Assembly (NCBI GenBank): GCA_023807065.1
Contig: JAJJLU010003483.1
Span: 1-64,000 of the forward strand
Reading direction: 5' to 3'
Length of the DNA stretch: 64,000 nt
From: Isotricha intestinalis
Lineage: Eukaryota; Ciliophora; Litostomatea; Vestibuliferida; Isotrichidae
How positions within the stretch are numbered: position 1 is the first letter of the stretch; each line of letters opens with the position of its first letter. The position numbers were made by a program, and so were the translations under genes. The notes under the pieces were generated by a model that saw only the letters and a program-made list of their open reading frames with translations, ran no database searches and was not told where the DNA came from. Of the stretch, positions 1-10,619 are shown piece by piece.

Positions 1-1
1 T

Positions 2-73
2 GGGTATATGGTGTAGTGGTATCACGTTCGCTTTGCATGCGAAAGGCCTCGGGTTCGATCCCCGATATATCCA
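2..73 (+). tRNA. tRNA-Ala (anticodon UGC)
   Basis: The 72-nt sequence folds as a full cloverleaf. The acceptor stem is GGGTATA/TATATCC with discriminator A73, the anticodon stem is TTCGC/GCGAA around loop TTTGCAT, and the T-stem is TCGGG/CCCGA around TTCGATC. The anticodon is TGC, which reads GCA alanine codons. The third acceptor pair is G3:U70, the established identity element for alanyl-tRNA synthetase, and this independently supports the assignment. No CCA is encoded and no intron is present. A run of six T immediately downstream (74-79) fits a Pol III terminator. The A box (around 9-20) and B box (GGTTCGATCCC, 52-62) are recognisable. Confidence 0.97.
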
Positions 74-79
74 TTTTTT
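74..79 (+). terminator. Pol III oligo-T terminator of tRNA-Ala
   Basis: Six T residues directly follow the tRNA discriminator base. This is the usual eukaryotic RNA polymerase III stop signal. Confidence 0.7.
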
Positions 80-290
80 ATTAAAAAGCTTAAACTAATT
101 AACTAATTAACAAGCCAAAAAAAAAAATTAAACTAATTAACTAACTAACTAACATTTTTTATCAAAAAATATATTAATTACACTTTTTATTAAAGAAATA
201 TCTTTTAATAGTATAATATTTAATCAAAACACAATGAAAATTAAATTGTCAATATTTACAAAAAGAATAGTTTAGGAAAGGATTAAAAAA

Positions 291-965
291 AATGAAAGCT
301 ATTAAATAAAAATTTAATGAAAAAAGAGAAGATTCGTGGACATGAAGAATTGAAAATAATAAAGAAATTTTGAATATTATAAAAATACTATAATGATAAT
401 TCGTTAAGTGAAGATGAAATTATTGAATTATTAAAAAAAAGTGAAATTATTCCTTATCTAAAAATTGAATTAATATTGTTTTTGATTTTAAAGGTTTTTT
501 ATATGAAATTCCTAATTATTATATTAATTATCTTTGATTATATATAAATGAAGAAATGGAAAAGTAAAAAAACCCCAGTAAATAGATATTAATATTATTA
601 ATAAGTATTATAATAATTAAATTTATTTATGTGTTTCAATTTTGGAAAAATATACTAAAATAAAAAGAAGATATTGTTCTTTTAAAATATTACAATAAAA
701 TTAATGTTCAAAGAATTAAATTATTTTAAAGTAACAGAATTATATAATGATAAAGAATTATGGTTTTATCATTTTGAAAATCATTCATAAAGATGAAGAC
801 AAAAAAGAAAGTGAAAAAATTGTTAGCACTGAAGAAAAAGATAATAATGAAATTTGAAAAGAAAATGAGACAAATTTAGAAGAATTAAAGTAATTTGAAA
901 ATGCTTTTGAAGATAAAGTTGATTCACATATAAATAATATATAAATAGAAATAAAGGTAAATTAA
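291..965 (+). pseudogene. Decayed coding tract, unidentified
   Basis: No intact gene lies between the tRNA and 1316, but this stretch reads like protein in pieces that switch frame and carry stops. One piece near 395-460 reads DNSLSEDEIIELLKKSEII. Near 485-560 a shifted frame reads FDFKGFLYEIPNYYINYL, then TGA, then LYINEEMEK, then TAA. Near 780-960 an acidic stretch (KDEDKKESEKIVSTEEKD) is broken by TGA once and TAA twice, and TAA falls where Gln would fit. I tried short GT-AG introns and could not restore a single frame. The parent family is not recognised. Flanks 80-290 and 966-1315 hold nothing I can name. Confidence 0.4.
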
Positions 966-1315
966 TTTTTAATTAAGTTATTTTTTACATTTGTTTTTAA
1001 GTAAAATTAAGTTTTTATCATTTTTAATTATAATAAAAAATAAAAGTCCAATATTTTTATTTATATATCTATACTATTTTAACATTTATCATAAACATAA
1101 TTGAATGTTATCACTAAAAAAACTATTTTTAAACCTTAATAAAAAGAATATTCCTTCAATTATTATTTCCTTCGAGAAATTAAGAAATAATTAAATTTAC
1201 TAAAAGATATATTTACATATATAAATTTATCAATTATATTTTTTTTATTATCTTTTTCATTTTAACATAAATTTCTCAAATACATTTCCCAAAAAAAAAA
1301 TTTTCAAAATATTAA

Positions 1316-2290
1316 TTATTCATTATTATATGAACAAAAAATTAAAGTTTTCCCAGTTTTAAATATCATTTCATTTTGAATTAAAATTTTATTCGAATCA
1401 AGTAATAAAAAAATTCCATTAGTAGAAGTTTTAATTGTATTATCATCTATAGAATAATAACCATCATAAATATAAAATTCTTTATTAATTTTATTATAAA
1501 AAAAAGTAAATTGAATTCGACTAATTCCTTCATCTTCATTTAAAACAATATTACAATTTTTACATCTTCCAATTAAAAAAATATTATTTTCAATATAATT
1601 AAATTCTCCTTTATATTCTCCATTATAATCAATATAAACAAATTTATTATTGTTATTAATAAAAATATTTAAAAAAGAATTTTCATTAAAAAGAAAAATA
1701 TTTTTTTTCTCTGGTAAAATTAATATTTTTTCTTCTACTTTTAAAAAAATTCCACTTCCATCATTATAACCTTTTAAATAATATTTCCCATTAAAATATT
1801 CAATATCAAATTGATGAGGTAGAATTGTATTTTCATTAATAATAAAATCAATTTCTTCATTTTCAACACAATTAGAACTTCTAAAAGAACTTGAACTTGA
1901 ATTTGAATTTTCATTATCTTTATTTATTATTTCACCTCCAAAAGAAAAAATTGAATGTGAAGAATTTTCTTTTACTATTTTAATATTATTTTTTTTATTT
2001 TTTAATATATTTTGTGTAATAGATACTATTTCATAATCTTCATTTTTTTCTTTTTTAAATTTTAATATTAATGTTTCTTTTGGTTGATTAAATAATGATG
2101 TTGAATATTTTGTATTTGAATTTTTTAAATTACTTAATGAAGTGTTTTTTAAAGAAAACAAACTTTTTAATTTAGATTTTGGAACAAATATACTTCCATT
2201 ATTTAATGTTTCTTTTGAATTTGCTCTTGAAAAATCATTTTGAATTTCTAACATTTTTCCTTTATTATTTTCTCCAATAATACATCCCAT
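1316..2290 (-). CDS. FHA-domain protein with N-terminal acylation motif
   Basis: The protein is 324 aa and begins MGC, a context for N-myristoylation at Gly2 and palmitoylation at Cys3, so membrane anchoring is inferred. Residues 1-145 are Ser/Asn/Lys-rich and probably disordered. The C-terminal part holds a forkhead-associated fold: IGR at 240-242, the SR pair at 257-258 and TNG around 290-292 match the conserved Gly-Arg, Ser-Arg and Asn positions that bind phosphothreonine in FHA domains. Residues 155-200 (FNGKYYLKGYNDGSGIFLKV) look like a second, degenerate FHA-like repeat. Phosphopeptide binding is the family role; partners are unknown. It is divergently arranged with the Rab6-like gene, sharing about 140 bp of upstream DNA. 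It stops at TAA. Confidence 0.75.
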   Translation of the reverse strand: MGCIIGENNKGKMLEIQNDFSRANSKETLNNGSIFVPKSKLKSLFSLKNTSLSNLKNSNTKYSTSLFNQPKETLILKFKKEKNEDYEIVSITQNILKNKKNNIKIVKENSSHSIFSFGGEIINKDNENSNSSSSSFRSSNCVENEEIDFIINENTILPHQFDIEYFNGKYYLKGYNDGSGIFLKVEEKILILPEKKNIFLFNENSFLNIFINNNNKFVYIDYNGEYKGEFNYIENNIFLIGRCKNCNIVLNEDEGISRIQFTFFYNKINKEFYIYDGYYSIDDNTIKTSTNGIFLLLDSNKILIQNEMIFKTGKTLIFCSYNNE

Positions 2291-2430
2291 TTTTTCACAA
2301 GTAATATTTTATTGTTTTTAATATACTTTATTTATATTGTTTTTATAATATTTTATTTATATCAATTTAAAAAAATAATTAATCATATAAAAAATTTCAA
2401 ATTATCTACTAAAAAAAATAGTAAAAAAAA

Positions 2431-3249
2431 ATGAATACCTCAGAAGAGTTAGGTTTAAGCATAATATCAATTCGTTACAAAATAATATTTGTAGGTGATG
2501 TTGCAGTAGGAAAAACTTCAATAATGACAAGAATAATAACAAATGAATTTAAAGATAAATACGATGTAAAAAATAAAAAATATATAACCAAAAAATTTTT
2601 ATTTAAAAAAAAATAAAAAAAATAGGCAACAATAGGAGTAGACTTTGTATCAAAAACATTAGAATTTAGAGATAATACATTAAAACTTCAAATATGGGAT
2701 TCAGCAGGTCAAGAAAGATATAAATCATTAATACCTTCATATGTAAGAGGAGCAGCAATAATATTTATTATATATGATATTTCTAAAAGATCTTCTTATT
2801 TAAATTTAAATTCTTGGATTAATTTTATTAAAGAAACTTTATCTGAAGATTCTTTCCTTGTTTTATGTGGAAATAAATTAGATTTAAATAGAGAAGTTGA
2901 ATTTAATGAAGGAAAAAATATTGCTGATAAAGAAAATATGAAATACTTCGAAGTTTCTGCTAAAAATGCTATTGGAATTGATGATATGTTTTATAATTGC
3001 ATTGTTTGTTTACCTTTTTTTGAACAGTTTAATGTTGATAAAAAATTACTTGTTCAAGAATTAGAAAGTAATAATAAGAATAAAATTATTCAAAATAATT
3101 CCATTTATGATTTTAGGAAAAATGATAATAATAATATTAATACTTATAAACCTGTTTTAAATGTTAATTATAATAATAATAATGATAATAAAGATTTATA
3201 TCAAATGAATATTGATAATGAAGAAAACAATGATAAATGTAATTGTTAA
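2431..3249 (+). CDS. Rab6-like small GTPase, two exons
   Basis: Exons are 2431..2565 and 2626..3249, separated by a 60-nt GT-AG intron in phase 0, giving 252 aa. The spliced protein has the P-loop GDVAVGKTS (residues 22-30), the effector ATIGVDF beginning exactly at exon 2, switch II DSAGQERYKS, NKLD and SAKN, which are all five G motifs. It ends CNC, a Rab-type CXC double-geranylgeranylation signal. The segment TIGVDFVSKTLEFRDNTLKL and the following SLIPSYVRG are closest to Rab6, which acts in Golgi and retrograde vesicle traffic. The C-terminal linker is unusually Asn-rich. Reading through the intron meets TAA. Rab identity is firm; the Rab6 subgroup is by eye. Confidence 0.9.
2566..2625 (+). 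other. 60-nt GT-AG intron in the Rab6-like gene
   Basis: It starts GTAAAA and ends ATAG. Its removal joins KDKYD to ATIGVDF, restoring the Rab switch I region. The length is a multiple of three, but the retained frame contains TAA and TAG. Confidence 0.9.
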
Positions 3250-3459
3250 AAAAGTAATTATTTATTGTTAGTTTTTTATTTATTACAATTAATATTTTTT
3301 TTATTTTAACTAATATTATTAACATTCTTTTTATTTTGAAAAAAAGAATAAATAATAACGAATATTTATAGATATAAAATTATATATATAAATATATATA
3401 ATATGTTAAATTTAATTTCAAAATTATAACACATAAATGAATAAAAGTCTTATTTTTTC

Positions 3460-5901
3460 CTATATAATAAAATCATAAACATTAATAAGTCTTTTTTTTT
3501 TCTTTTTCCCTTCTTCATCATTTTTTTCGCTTTTAACATCTTCTGAATTAATTTCTTTTTCTTCTTTTTCAATTTCTTTATTATCATTATTTTCATTATC
3601 ACTATTATTGTCTTTATTATAATCTTTCTTAATAATATCAGGAATTTGATTATTTGTAAAAGTTTTTCCATTTCCAATTAAATCTTTTGTTAATTTTTCT
3701 ATTTGTTCTTTACTATTTTCTCTTTTATTATAATTTAAATTTAAATTTTTTTCTTCATTTTTTTCTAAATTTTCTTTATTTTTTCTTTTCTTTTTTGATT
3801 TTGAATTTCTTTTTATTTCATTTTCTTCTTTATTTTCTTTAAATAAACTTTTATTATCATTTGATTTTTTATCATTTAAATCATTAATTACATTTTTTTT
3901 TTTTTTTTTTTTTATTTTTGAATCATCTTTTTCTTTGAAAGTATTTAATGTGTTATATCCAAATTTATCCTTTTTTCCTTCTTTTTCATTTTTTTTTAAA
4001 TTATCATGTAATGAAATTGAATCAGAAAATAATGATCTAAGAGATTTATTCTTTTTAAAATCAATCATTTTTAATGATTTAATTGTTGAATTTAAATTAA
4101 TATTTAATTTAGATGTATCATTTTCATTTAATAATTTTTTTCTTTTACTTTTTTTTTCTTCTTTTTCTTCTTTTTTTTCATTAATAATATTATTATTTTT
4201 TTCACTACTATTTTTTTTAACCACTTTAAATTTATTTTCAATTTCCTTTGATTCACTTCTATTTTTATCACAAGAACTATTATTATCATAACTAATATTA
4301 TTATTTGTTTTAGAAATATTAGAATTTTTATAATTTGAAATATTATTATTTTTTTTTTCTCTTTCAGTTTTAGAATATTTTTTATTATCTTGGAAAAAAT
4401 CTTTTGAATAAGAATAATTAAATAAAGTTGGAATAATATTTAAATTTTTTTTTAAAGGTTTTAAATTAATTAAACTATATTTACTTTCATTTTTATCAAA
4501 TAAATGATTAAAAGTTTTATTAACTGGATTATTATCATTAATTTCGTTTCTAGATAAAATTTTATTTTTAATATCTTTATCCATAATTTTAGGTTTAACT
4601 TCAATATTCATAGATTGATTATTTTTATCATTATAATTATAATTATTAATATCATATTCTTCGTTTTTATTGTAATTATTAATCGGACTATTTTTAGGAA
4701 TAACATTTTTTTTTTTTTTAGTTTCTGTAATACTTGAATCAATTGTTTTTGTATCAATACTTTTTAAATTATCTAATCCTGGAAAAACATTTCTAGTTGT
4801 ATTTTTATTTAATACTATAGGAAATAATTTATTTGATTTTTTAATGTTATTTGATATAAATAATGGAAGAGATAAATTACTATATGATGAATTATTCTTT
4901 CCTTTTTTAAATAATTTTATTGTTTTTTCATTTAAACTATTACTTAAAAAACTTTTATCTGATTGAGTATAAAAATGATTTGAAGTTTTTTCTTTTATTT
5001 TATTTTCTATTTTGGGAAAATCAAATAATGGGTTTTTCTTTTTTTTATTTGATTCTGATATTAAATAATTGTTATTTATAATATTATCTAGTTCATTTAT
5101 TTTATTAAGTTTCATATTATTTGGTAATAATTCTTTAAAAATATTATCTAATAAAGACATTATATCTTCGTAATTTTCTTCTTTTTGAATTGTTAAAAAA
5201 TTTATTTTTCCTAATTTAAATTTATGATTCATTTCTTGAATAAATTCAATAATGTTATTATGAAATTTATATTGACTTATTAAATATTTATAATTTATAT
5301 GATATGACTCAATTTCGTTATTTAAATTTTTTAATTCTTTCTCATTTAAATTATTAGCTTGTTTTTCTTCAAAAGCTTCAATTAATTTAGAATAATTTTT
5401 ATTATTATAAAATTGATTGAATTTATTATTAACAGAAATAACATTATCTTTAAAAGATTTAATAGTTTTAATGAATTTATTAATTAAACTTTCTATATTT
5501 GAAGAAAAATTTGATATTTCTTTAATAATATTATAATAAGAAGAATTAAAATTTTTTTTTATTGATTTATAATATTTATCATTAACATTTGTATCAGAAG
5601 TAGAAACATTTGATGAATTAATCAAATTTTTAATAAGAGATTCTTTTTTTTCTAAATGAATTATCATTGTTTTTTCTCCTTTTGGAACTATAGTATTTAT
5701 AAGTACTTTATTATTATAATTTAATAAATTTTCATCATTATATATTATGTTTAAATCTTTTTCTTCATTATGAAATATTTTTGATATTAAATCTTTAATG
5801 TAACTTATTGTTACTCCATTTGGAATATCGAATTCATATTTGTTACCTTCATATATTAAATGCATATTCATTTTATTTATTATTTGGTTTATTTTTTTCA
5901 A
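3460..5901 (-). CDS. Large Lys/Asn-rich protein with N-terminal ubiquitin-like segment
   Basis: The protein is 813 aa. Residues about 11-90 (starting MNMHLIYEGNKYEFDIPNG) have the beta-grasp pattern of a ubiquitin-like domain. Residues about 115-270 are predicted helical and resemble a bundle or coiled coil. The rest is low-complexity Lys/Asn/Ser/Glu sequence with several poly-Lys runs; a run of about 20 T at 3894-3913 encodes one of them. The gene ends with TAG. The start could be Met1 or Met11 (5871); Met11 lies next to the folded part. No catalytic motif was found and the function is unknown. Similar Ubl plus disordered-tail proteins occur in ciliates, but I cannot name a family. Confidence 0.6.
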   Translation of the reverse strand: MKKINQIINKMNMHLIYEGNKYEFDIPNGVTISYIKDLISKIFHNEEKDLNIIYNDENLLNYNNKVLINTIVPKGEKTMIIHLEKKESLIKNLINSSNVSTSDTNVNDKYYKSIKKNFNSSYYNIIKEISNFSSNIESLINKFIKTIKSFKDNVISVNNKFNQFYNNKNYSKLIEAFEEKQANNLNEKELKNLNNEIESYHINYKYLISQYKFHNNIIEFIQEMNHKFKLGKINFLTIQKEENYEDIMSLLDNIFKELLPNNMKLNKINELDNIINNNYLISESNKKKKNPLFDFPKIENKIKEKTSNHFYTQSDKSFLSNSLNEKTIKLFKKGKNNSSYSNLSLPLFISNNIKKSNKLFPIVLNKNTTRNVFPGLDNLKSIDTKTIDSSITETKKKKNVIPKNSPINNYNKNEEYDINNYNYNDKNNQSMNIEVKPKIMDKDIKNKILSRNEINDNNPVNKTFNHLFDKNESKYSLINLKPLKKNLNIIPTLFNYSYSKDFFQDNKKYSKTEREKKNNNISNYKNSNISKTNNNISYDNNSSCDKNRSESKEIENKFKVVKKNSSEKNNNIINEKKEEKEEKKSKRKKLLNENDTSKLNINLNSTIKSLKMIDFKKNKSLRSLFSDSISLHDNLKKNEKEGKKDKFGYNTLNTFKEKDDSKIKKKKKKNVINDLNDKKSNDNKSLFKENKEENEIKRNSKSKKKRKNKENLEKNEEKNLNLNYNKRENSKEQIEKLTKDLIGNGKTFTNNQIPDIIKKDYNKDNNSDNENNDNKEIEKEEKEINSEDVKSEKNDEEGKKKKKRLINVYDFII

Positions 5902-6388
5902 GAATTATTTTTTTATTTATAAATTTTTACTTTTTTTTGATTGTTTATAAAGTTACACATACATTTAAGATTTTTTATTTAAAATTTTTTAGCTTCTAAT
6001 TATTATGTTTTTTAATGAAATTTATTTAAAAATTAATTTTTAATATATTTTTCCCAAAGAATTACTGTTTATATGTCTTAATTGAAAAAATAAATCTTAT
6101 TAATTGAAATAACATAATGAATAATATTTAATCGTTAAAATAATATAATTAATTTTAATTAAAAAATAATATTACGAATACTTTTTTATAAGATTTTTTT
6201 GAAAAATTTTAAAAGAAATTTATATCTATTTAAACAAAACATTTATTCAAGAATTACTAAAATATTTTAAATTAACATTAAAATTTGTTATTTAAAAAGT
6301 TTTTTATATTAAATTTTAATAATTGTAAAATTAATTTACATTCTAATTTTTCATAATTAATATAAAAATTCAAAAATCATAATATATG
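5902..6388. other. Gene-free gap
   Basis: The gap is AT-rich DNA between the 5' end of the Ubl-like gene and the 3' end of the CNB gene. I see no open frame, RNA or repeat in it beyond A/T runs. Confidence 0.5.
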
Positions 6389-8512
6389 TCATGCTAAATT
6401 ATTAATAAAAGCAATATTATAATGTCCAGAATAGCTTTTATTCCTTCCAAAATATTTATCTAAATTTAATTTTTTAGGTAATTTTAATTCTGAAACAATA
6501 TCTTTATAAGTTGCTTTTTTTCTTTTCAATTCTTTTAAATTATAATCTTTAAAAGATGAATTTTCAGAATATTTTTTCTCATAATATTGATAATCAATAG
6601 TATTAAATTCAGTAGAAAGTGTTTTTTGATTAGATAAAGTATTTAATAATTTAACATTATAAATATTAGGAAAATTATTATGAATTTTTTTTGAAAATCT
6701 TTTTCTTGAAGAATTACTAAAAGTATTATAAGGATTCACACACAAATTTAATTTTGAAGACTCTCTTTGAGTTAAAAAACTACTTTCTTTTTTATTTGGA
6801 TTTGAAAAAGAAGGAAAATGTATGTTTGTTCTATTTGCTAAAGATAATATTTTTTCATTATTTAATATTTTTTTATTTAACTTTAATAAATTTTCTTTTT
6901 TTATTTTATAAGGTTTATCCAATTCTTTTTTTAATTCCTTTATTTTATCATTTAAAATATGAGTCTGAATTTTACTTTTATTTCTATTTATTAAACTTTC
7001 ATTTTTAAATTCTTCAATTCTTGAATTTTGTTTAACAAACAAAGGATAAATACTATCACAAAAATCAATATAAATTTTTTTTAAATAATCAACGTTTAAC
7101 TTTAATAAAATAGTAAATTCTTTTTTAATAATTAAACAATGTTTATATTTTTCATAACCTTGAGAAGATTCTAAACCAGCAATTCCACCTTCATCTAAAA
7201 AAGAAAGAGTTTTAATTTGATCAAATTTATTTAAATAATCTTTTTTATTATTAACAATAAAAGGTAATTCACCAAGAATACATTCACCTTTATAAACCAA
7301 ATATATAGTATTAGCATCATCAAAAGGAGTATAAACAATATGATTTTTTTCATAAAATTCAGGAGGAATTTTAGTTAATAAATTTCTTATTTTTAAATCT
7401 TTTTTAAATATTGGAATTCTATCTAATATAAATTGAACTTTTTTCATATCTCCTTCTAAAAATTTATTTAATAATATTTTATTAAAATATTTCTTTTCTA
7501 AATAAAATATATGAGTATCTTCAGGACAATAAATAGATGTTGTTCTTGGGATATTATATACTATTCCCCATTCTCCAACACACATTCCTTTCTTTAAAGT
7601 TACTCTTTTTTCTTCAAAATCTAATTTAAAATATTCTAATATTGAACCTTCTATTTTTTCTGGTGTTTGATGTTCTACTATTCCTATATTGTTAAAAATA
7701 CTATTTCTCTTATTTTTCGATAAATTTGAATTTTTTTTATGCATTTTTATATCCTTCAATGGACTTATATTTTTCACTGTTTTTAATCTTTTTTTTATTT
7801 TTCTTCTTATAATAAATGCCTCTTTATATTTACCATAAACATAATTTCTTTCATTCTCTTTATAATCATTATCATCATTATTATCATTCTCATTATCATC
7901 ATTATCACTTTCAATATCACTTAAAAAATAATCATAAGGAATTTTCTTAAATATCTTTTCCATTTCTTCATCATCTTCTCCGTTATCATTACTGAGTTTT
8001 AAAGAAATATTTTTAGTTTTTTCAAAAGTTTCTATTTCTCTAACTTCACAACTTCCATTAATAATACCATATAATGCAGTACTTTTATCATATTGCCTTA
8101 CAATATAAGAACCTTTTGGATAAAATTGATATTTAATATAACATGATATATTTCTTATATCTTGAGCACATAAACCTTGATAATTCATGTATCTTTTTAA
8201 TCCTTTAAATTTTAATAATGTTAAATATATTGCTTCTACATTTCTTATTTTCTTTGCTTTTTGATCATTCTTATCAAATAATATTGTATTTCTTCTTTTA
8301 TTGATTTTACCTTCTTTATTCGTTTGAATTGGCATATGATTTGTTATTTTTTTTGATATTTCTTCTATTAATAATTCTTCTTCATCTTTTTCCATTTGAA
8401 AAATCTCGTTTTCTAATTGCTTTTCATTCATTTCTCTATATTTTGTTAATACAAATTCTGTTAGAATTCTTGCTACTTTTAAATTTGTTATTTTTTTCTT
8501 TTCTTCAGTCAT
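6389..8512 (-). CDS. Cyclic-nucleotide-binding-domain protein with acidic insertion
   Basis: The protein is 707 aa and has two CNB folds but no kinase or channel. CNB-A runs from about 105 (CAQDIRNISCYIKYQFYPKG) to 355. It is split by an insertion at about 160-300 that is first acidic (Asp/Asn, 198-222) and then basic. Its phosphate-binding cassette follows the insertion: GEWGIVYNIPRTT (313-325) keeps Glu, Arg and a following Thr. CNB-B (about 365-480) has only a weak cassette. The last 200 residues are Ser/Lys/Asn-rich. The gene ends TGA. Proteins of this kind are numerous in ciliates and their ligands are mostly unknown. It is related in architecture to the CNB protein at 25148. Confidence 0.8.
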   Translation of the reverse strand: MTEEKKKITNLKVARILTEFVLTKYREMNEKQLENEIFQMEKDEEELLIEEISKKITNHMPIQTNKEGKINKRRNTILFDKNDQKAKKIRNVEAIYLTLLKFKGLKRYMNYQGLCAQDIRNISCYIKYQFYPKGSYIVRQYDKSTALYGIINGSCEVREIETFEKTKNISLKLSNDNGEDDEEMEKIFKKIPYDYFLSDIESDNDDNENDNNDDNDYKENERNYVYGKYKEAFIIRRKIKKRLKTVKNISPLKDIKMHKKNSNLSKNKRNSIFNNIGIVEHQTPEKIEGSILEYFKLDFEEKRVTLKKGMCVGEWGIVYNIPRTTSIYCPEDTHIFYLEKKYFNKILLNKFLEGDMKKVQFILDRIPIFKKDLKIRNLLTKIPPEFYEKNHIVYTPFDDANTIYLVYKGECILGELPFIVNNKKDYLNKFDQIKTLSFLDEGGIAGLESSQGYEKYKHCLIIKKEFTILLKLNVDYLKKIYIDFCDSIYPLFVKQNSRIEEFKNESLINRNKSKIQTHILNDKIKELKKELDKPYKIKKENLLKLNKKILNNEKILSLANRTNIHFPSFSNPNKKESSFLTQRESSKLNLCVNPYNTFSNSSRKRFSKKIHNNFPNIYNVKLLNTLSNQKTLSTEFNTIDYQYYEKKYSENSSFKDYNLKELKRKKATYKDIVSELKLPKKLNLDKYFGRNKSYSGHYNIAFINNLA

Positions 8513-8871
8513 TATATTGTTTTTTTTTAATTTCTATTATTTATCAAAATTTATTTTTATTATTTAAAAAAATTTTATTATATTATTACTATGTTAAATA
8601 CTTTTTTAAAATACTTTTTTAAAATACTTTTTAATAAGGGAAATTAATGGTACATTTAGAAATATATAATTCTCTTTTATCTTTATTTTAACATTCTTCA
8701 TGAGAATTCGAAGATTGAAAAAGAATATAGTTGTCATAAAGTTTTTATAAATTAATATTAAAGTTTTTCAGATGAAATTTCTAATATAATAAATTAGTTT
8801 TAATTTAGTGAAAAATTTTTTTAATTATTCAATTTTAAAATATTTTGTTTTAAAAAAAAGGATTTTTTCAA
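8513..8871. other. Gene-free gap
   Basis: AT-rich spacer upstream of the CNB gene and downstream of the WD40 gene. Nothing recognisable is present. Confidence 0.5.
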
Positions 8872-10316
8872 TCATTCAAAGAATTCAAAATTAATACATA
8901 CTTGAATATTCCCATTTATAGAAGTATTAACAATAATATTTTTCGCAAAAACATTATTACTGATTTTTCTTAATTTATTATTATATTCCTTTAAAATTAC
9001 TTCATTAACAAGTTCAGAATAAGTAGCAAATTCTTTTTTATCTTTAAAAGCTTTAAAATATTCATATTTATATTCTTTAATATTATTATTTTTATCATTA
9101 ATTTCCCATAAATAAACATTTTCATCTTCAGAAGCAGAAATAATAATATTATAATTATCATCATAATTAACTTTAATAATTCCTTGTTCATTGACATGAC
9201 CTTTAAATTTTTTAATTAAACTTCCATCATTAATATTCATATATCTAATTCTAGAATCATTTGTTGAAATAATACATTCGTTTCTGTTTTTAAAAACAAT
9301 ATTAGTTATTTTTTTTCCTTTTGAAAATTTCCCTTTTTTATTTCTACATTTAAAAGAATATAAATAATGTAAATTATTAATATCATATAAAGAAATTTTT
9401 CCATCACTTGAACCAGCAATAATTAAATTTCCATTAGGAAGAAAATTTAACGAAGTAATATATTCATTTTCAAATATATTTTTTAAAGGTTTTTCACTAG
9501 AATTAATACTCCAAATTCTAATTTTTTGGTCAAAGCCTCCAGTAATAAAAATATCATCATTATTATTATTATTAAAATAAGGGAAAAAAGCAACAGAAGC
9601 AACAATAGAATTATGTTGATAAATATTAACATAATTATTTAAATTAATATTCCATAAAATTGCTTTATAATCAACAGAAACAGAAACTAATAAATTATAA
9701 TTTTTATTTGACCATGAAATATCAGTTATATCACCATTATGTTCAGAATAAATTTTAAAGGCATCTTCTTGAAAAAAATTTAAATATTCTTTTATATTAT
9801 TTTTATCATTCAAATTATAATAATTTAAACTATTTGAATATGATAATATTTCCCATATTTTTAATACTCCTGAATTTCCTCCTGTTGCAAAATATTTTCC
9901 ATCATTTGAAAATTTACATACCCAAATTTTTTCTGGTTCTGCTTTAAAAATTTGAATTTCATATAAATTTTTTAATAAGGATTTTTCTTCTTTTAAATTA
10001 TATAATTTTGTTTTTATTTCTCTTTTTCCTTCTAATAATGTTTCTTTATCTACTTTTATGTTTTTTATTTCTACTATATTTTCTTGAAATGATTCATATT
10101 TTCTTGTTTTTTCTTCCTCTTGTAATTTCGATATTTCATTTTTATTTAATGGAATAAAAGTATTGTTATTTATATTTGTTATTTCTGAAATATTTTCTAT
10201 TTTATTATCTAAAATATCCTCTAATTCACGTATGCTTGATGCGTCTTCAAAAATACTTTCTCGATTTTCACTGTTAAAAATTTTAATTGTAAAAAATACT
10301 TGCTTTTATCAACCAT
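8872..10316 (-). CDS. WDR44-like WD40 repeat protein, two exons
   Basis: Exons are 10316..10300 (17 nt, MVDKS plus part of Asn) and 10270..8872, joined across a 29-nt intron, giving 471 aa. Splicing adds about 160 residues upstream of the longest uninterrupted Met-initiated reading, including a helical N-terminus and the first WD repeat (IWVCKFSNDGKYFATGG, SGVLKIWEI). Seven blades follow. The spacing and the segment KGKKITNIVF ... STNDSRIRYMNI ... GHVNE ... SASEDENVYLWEI match WDR44, a Rab11-binding endosomal WD40 protein, better than generic WD proteins. The gene ends TGA. A role in membrane traffic is inferred by homology; the Rab-binding part of animal WDR44 is not recognisable. Confidence 0.82.
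10271..10299 (-). other. 29-nt GT-AG intron in the WDR44-like gene
   Basis: On the minus strand it starts GTATTT and ends ACAG. Without its removal the ATG at 10316 runs into TAG 32 codons later; with it the frame is open for 471 codons and gains WD repeat 1. Confidence 0.85.
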
Positions 10317-10619
10317 AAATCTTTTTTTAAATAATTATAAAATATTATTTGTTTTTTTTATTTAAATTTTTAATTAAATTAATTTTCACTTTTAATTTAT
10401 TTATTTATTTTTTATTATTTTATAAGGAAATCAATTTATTATTTTAGGGAAATTTTTCTATAACCTATGAAATATTTGTTTTCTTTGTTTTTATAAAGAT
10501 TTTTACTGCAATAGAAATTTTTTATTTTTATTACATTTTAAATTTATCTTTCTTTAAAACTATATTAAATTTATAATCTAATTATAAAATTATAAAAATA
10601 TATATATAATAAAGAAATT
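10317..10619. other. Gene-free gap
   Basis: T-rich spacer between two minus-strand genes. No feature was seen. Confidence 0.5.

Noticed and set aside
3935..4291. Plus-strand open frame opposite the Ubl-like gene
   Set aside because: Phe/Leu/Ser-rich shadow of Lys/Asn/Glu codons on the minus strand.
6754..7008. Plus-strand open frame inside the CNB gene
   Set aside because: Phe/Leu-rich antisense shadow.
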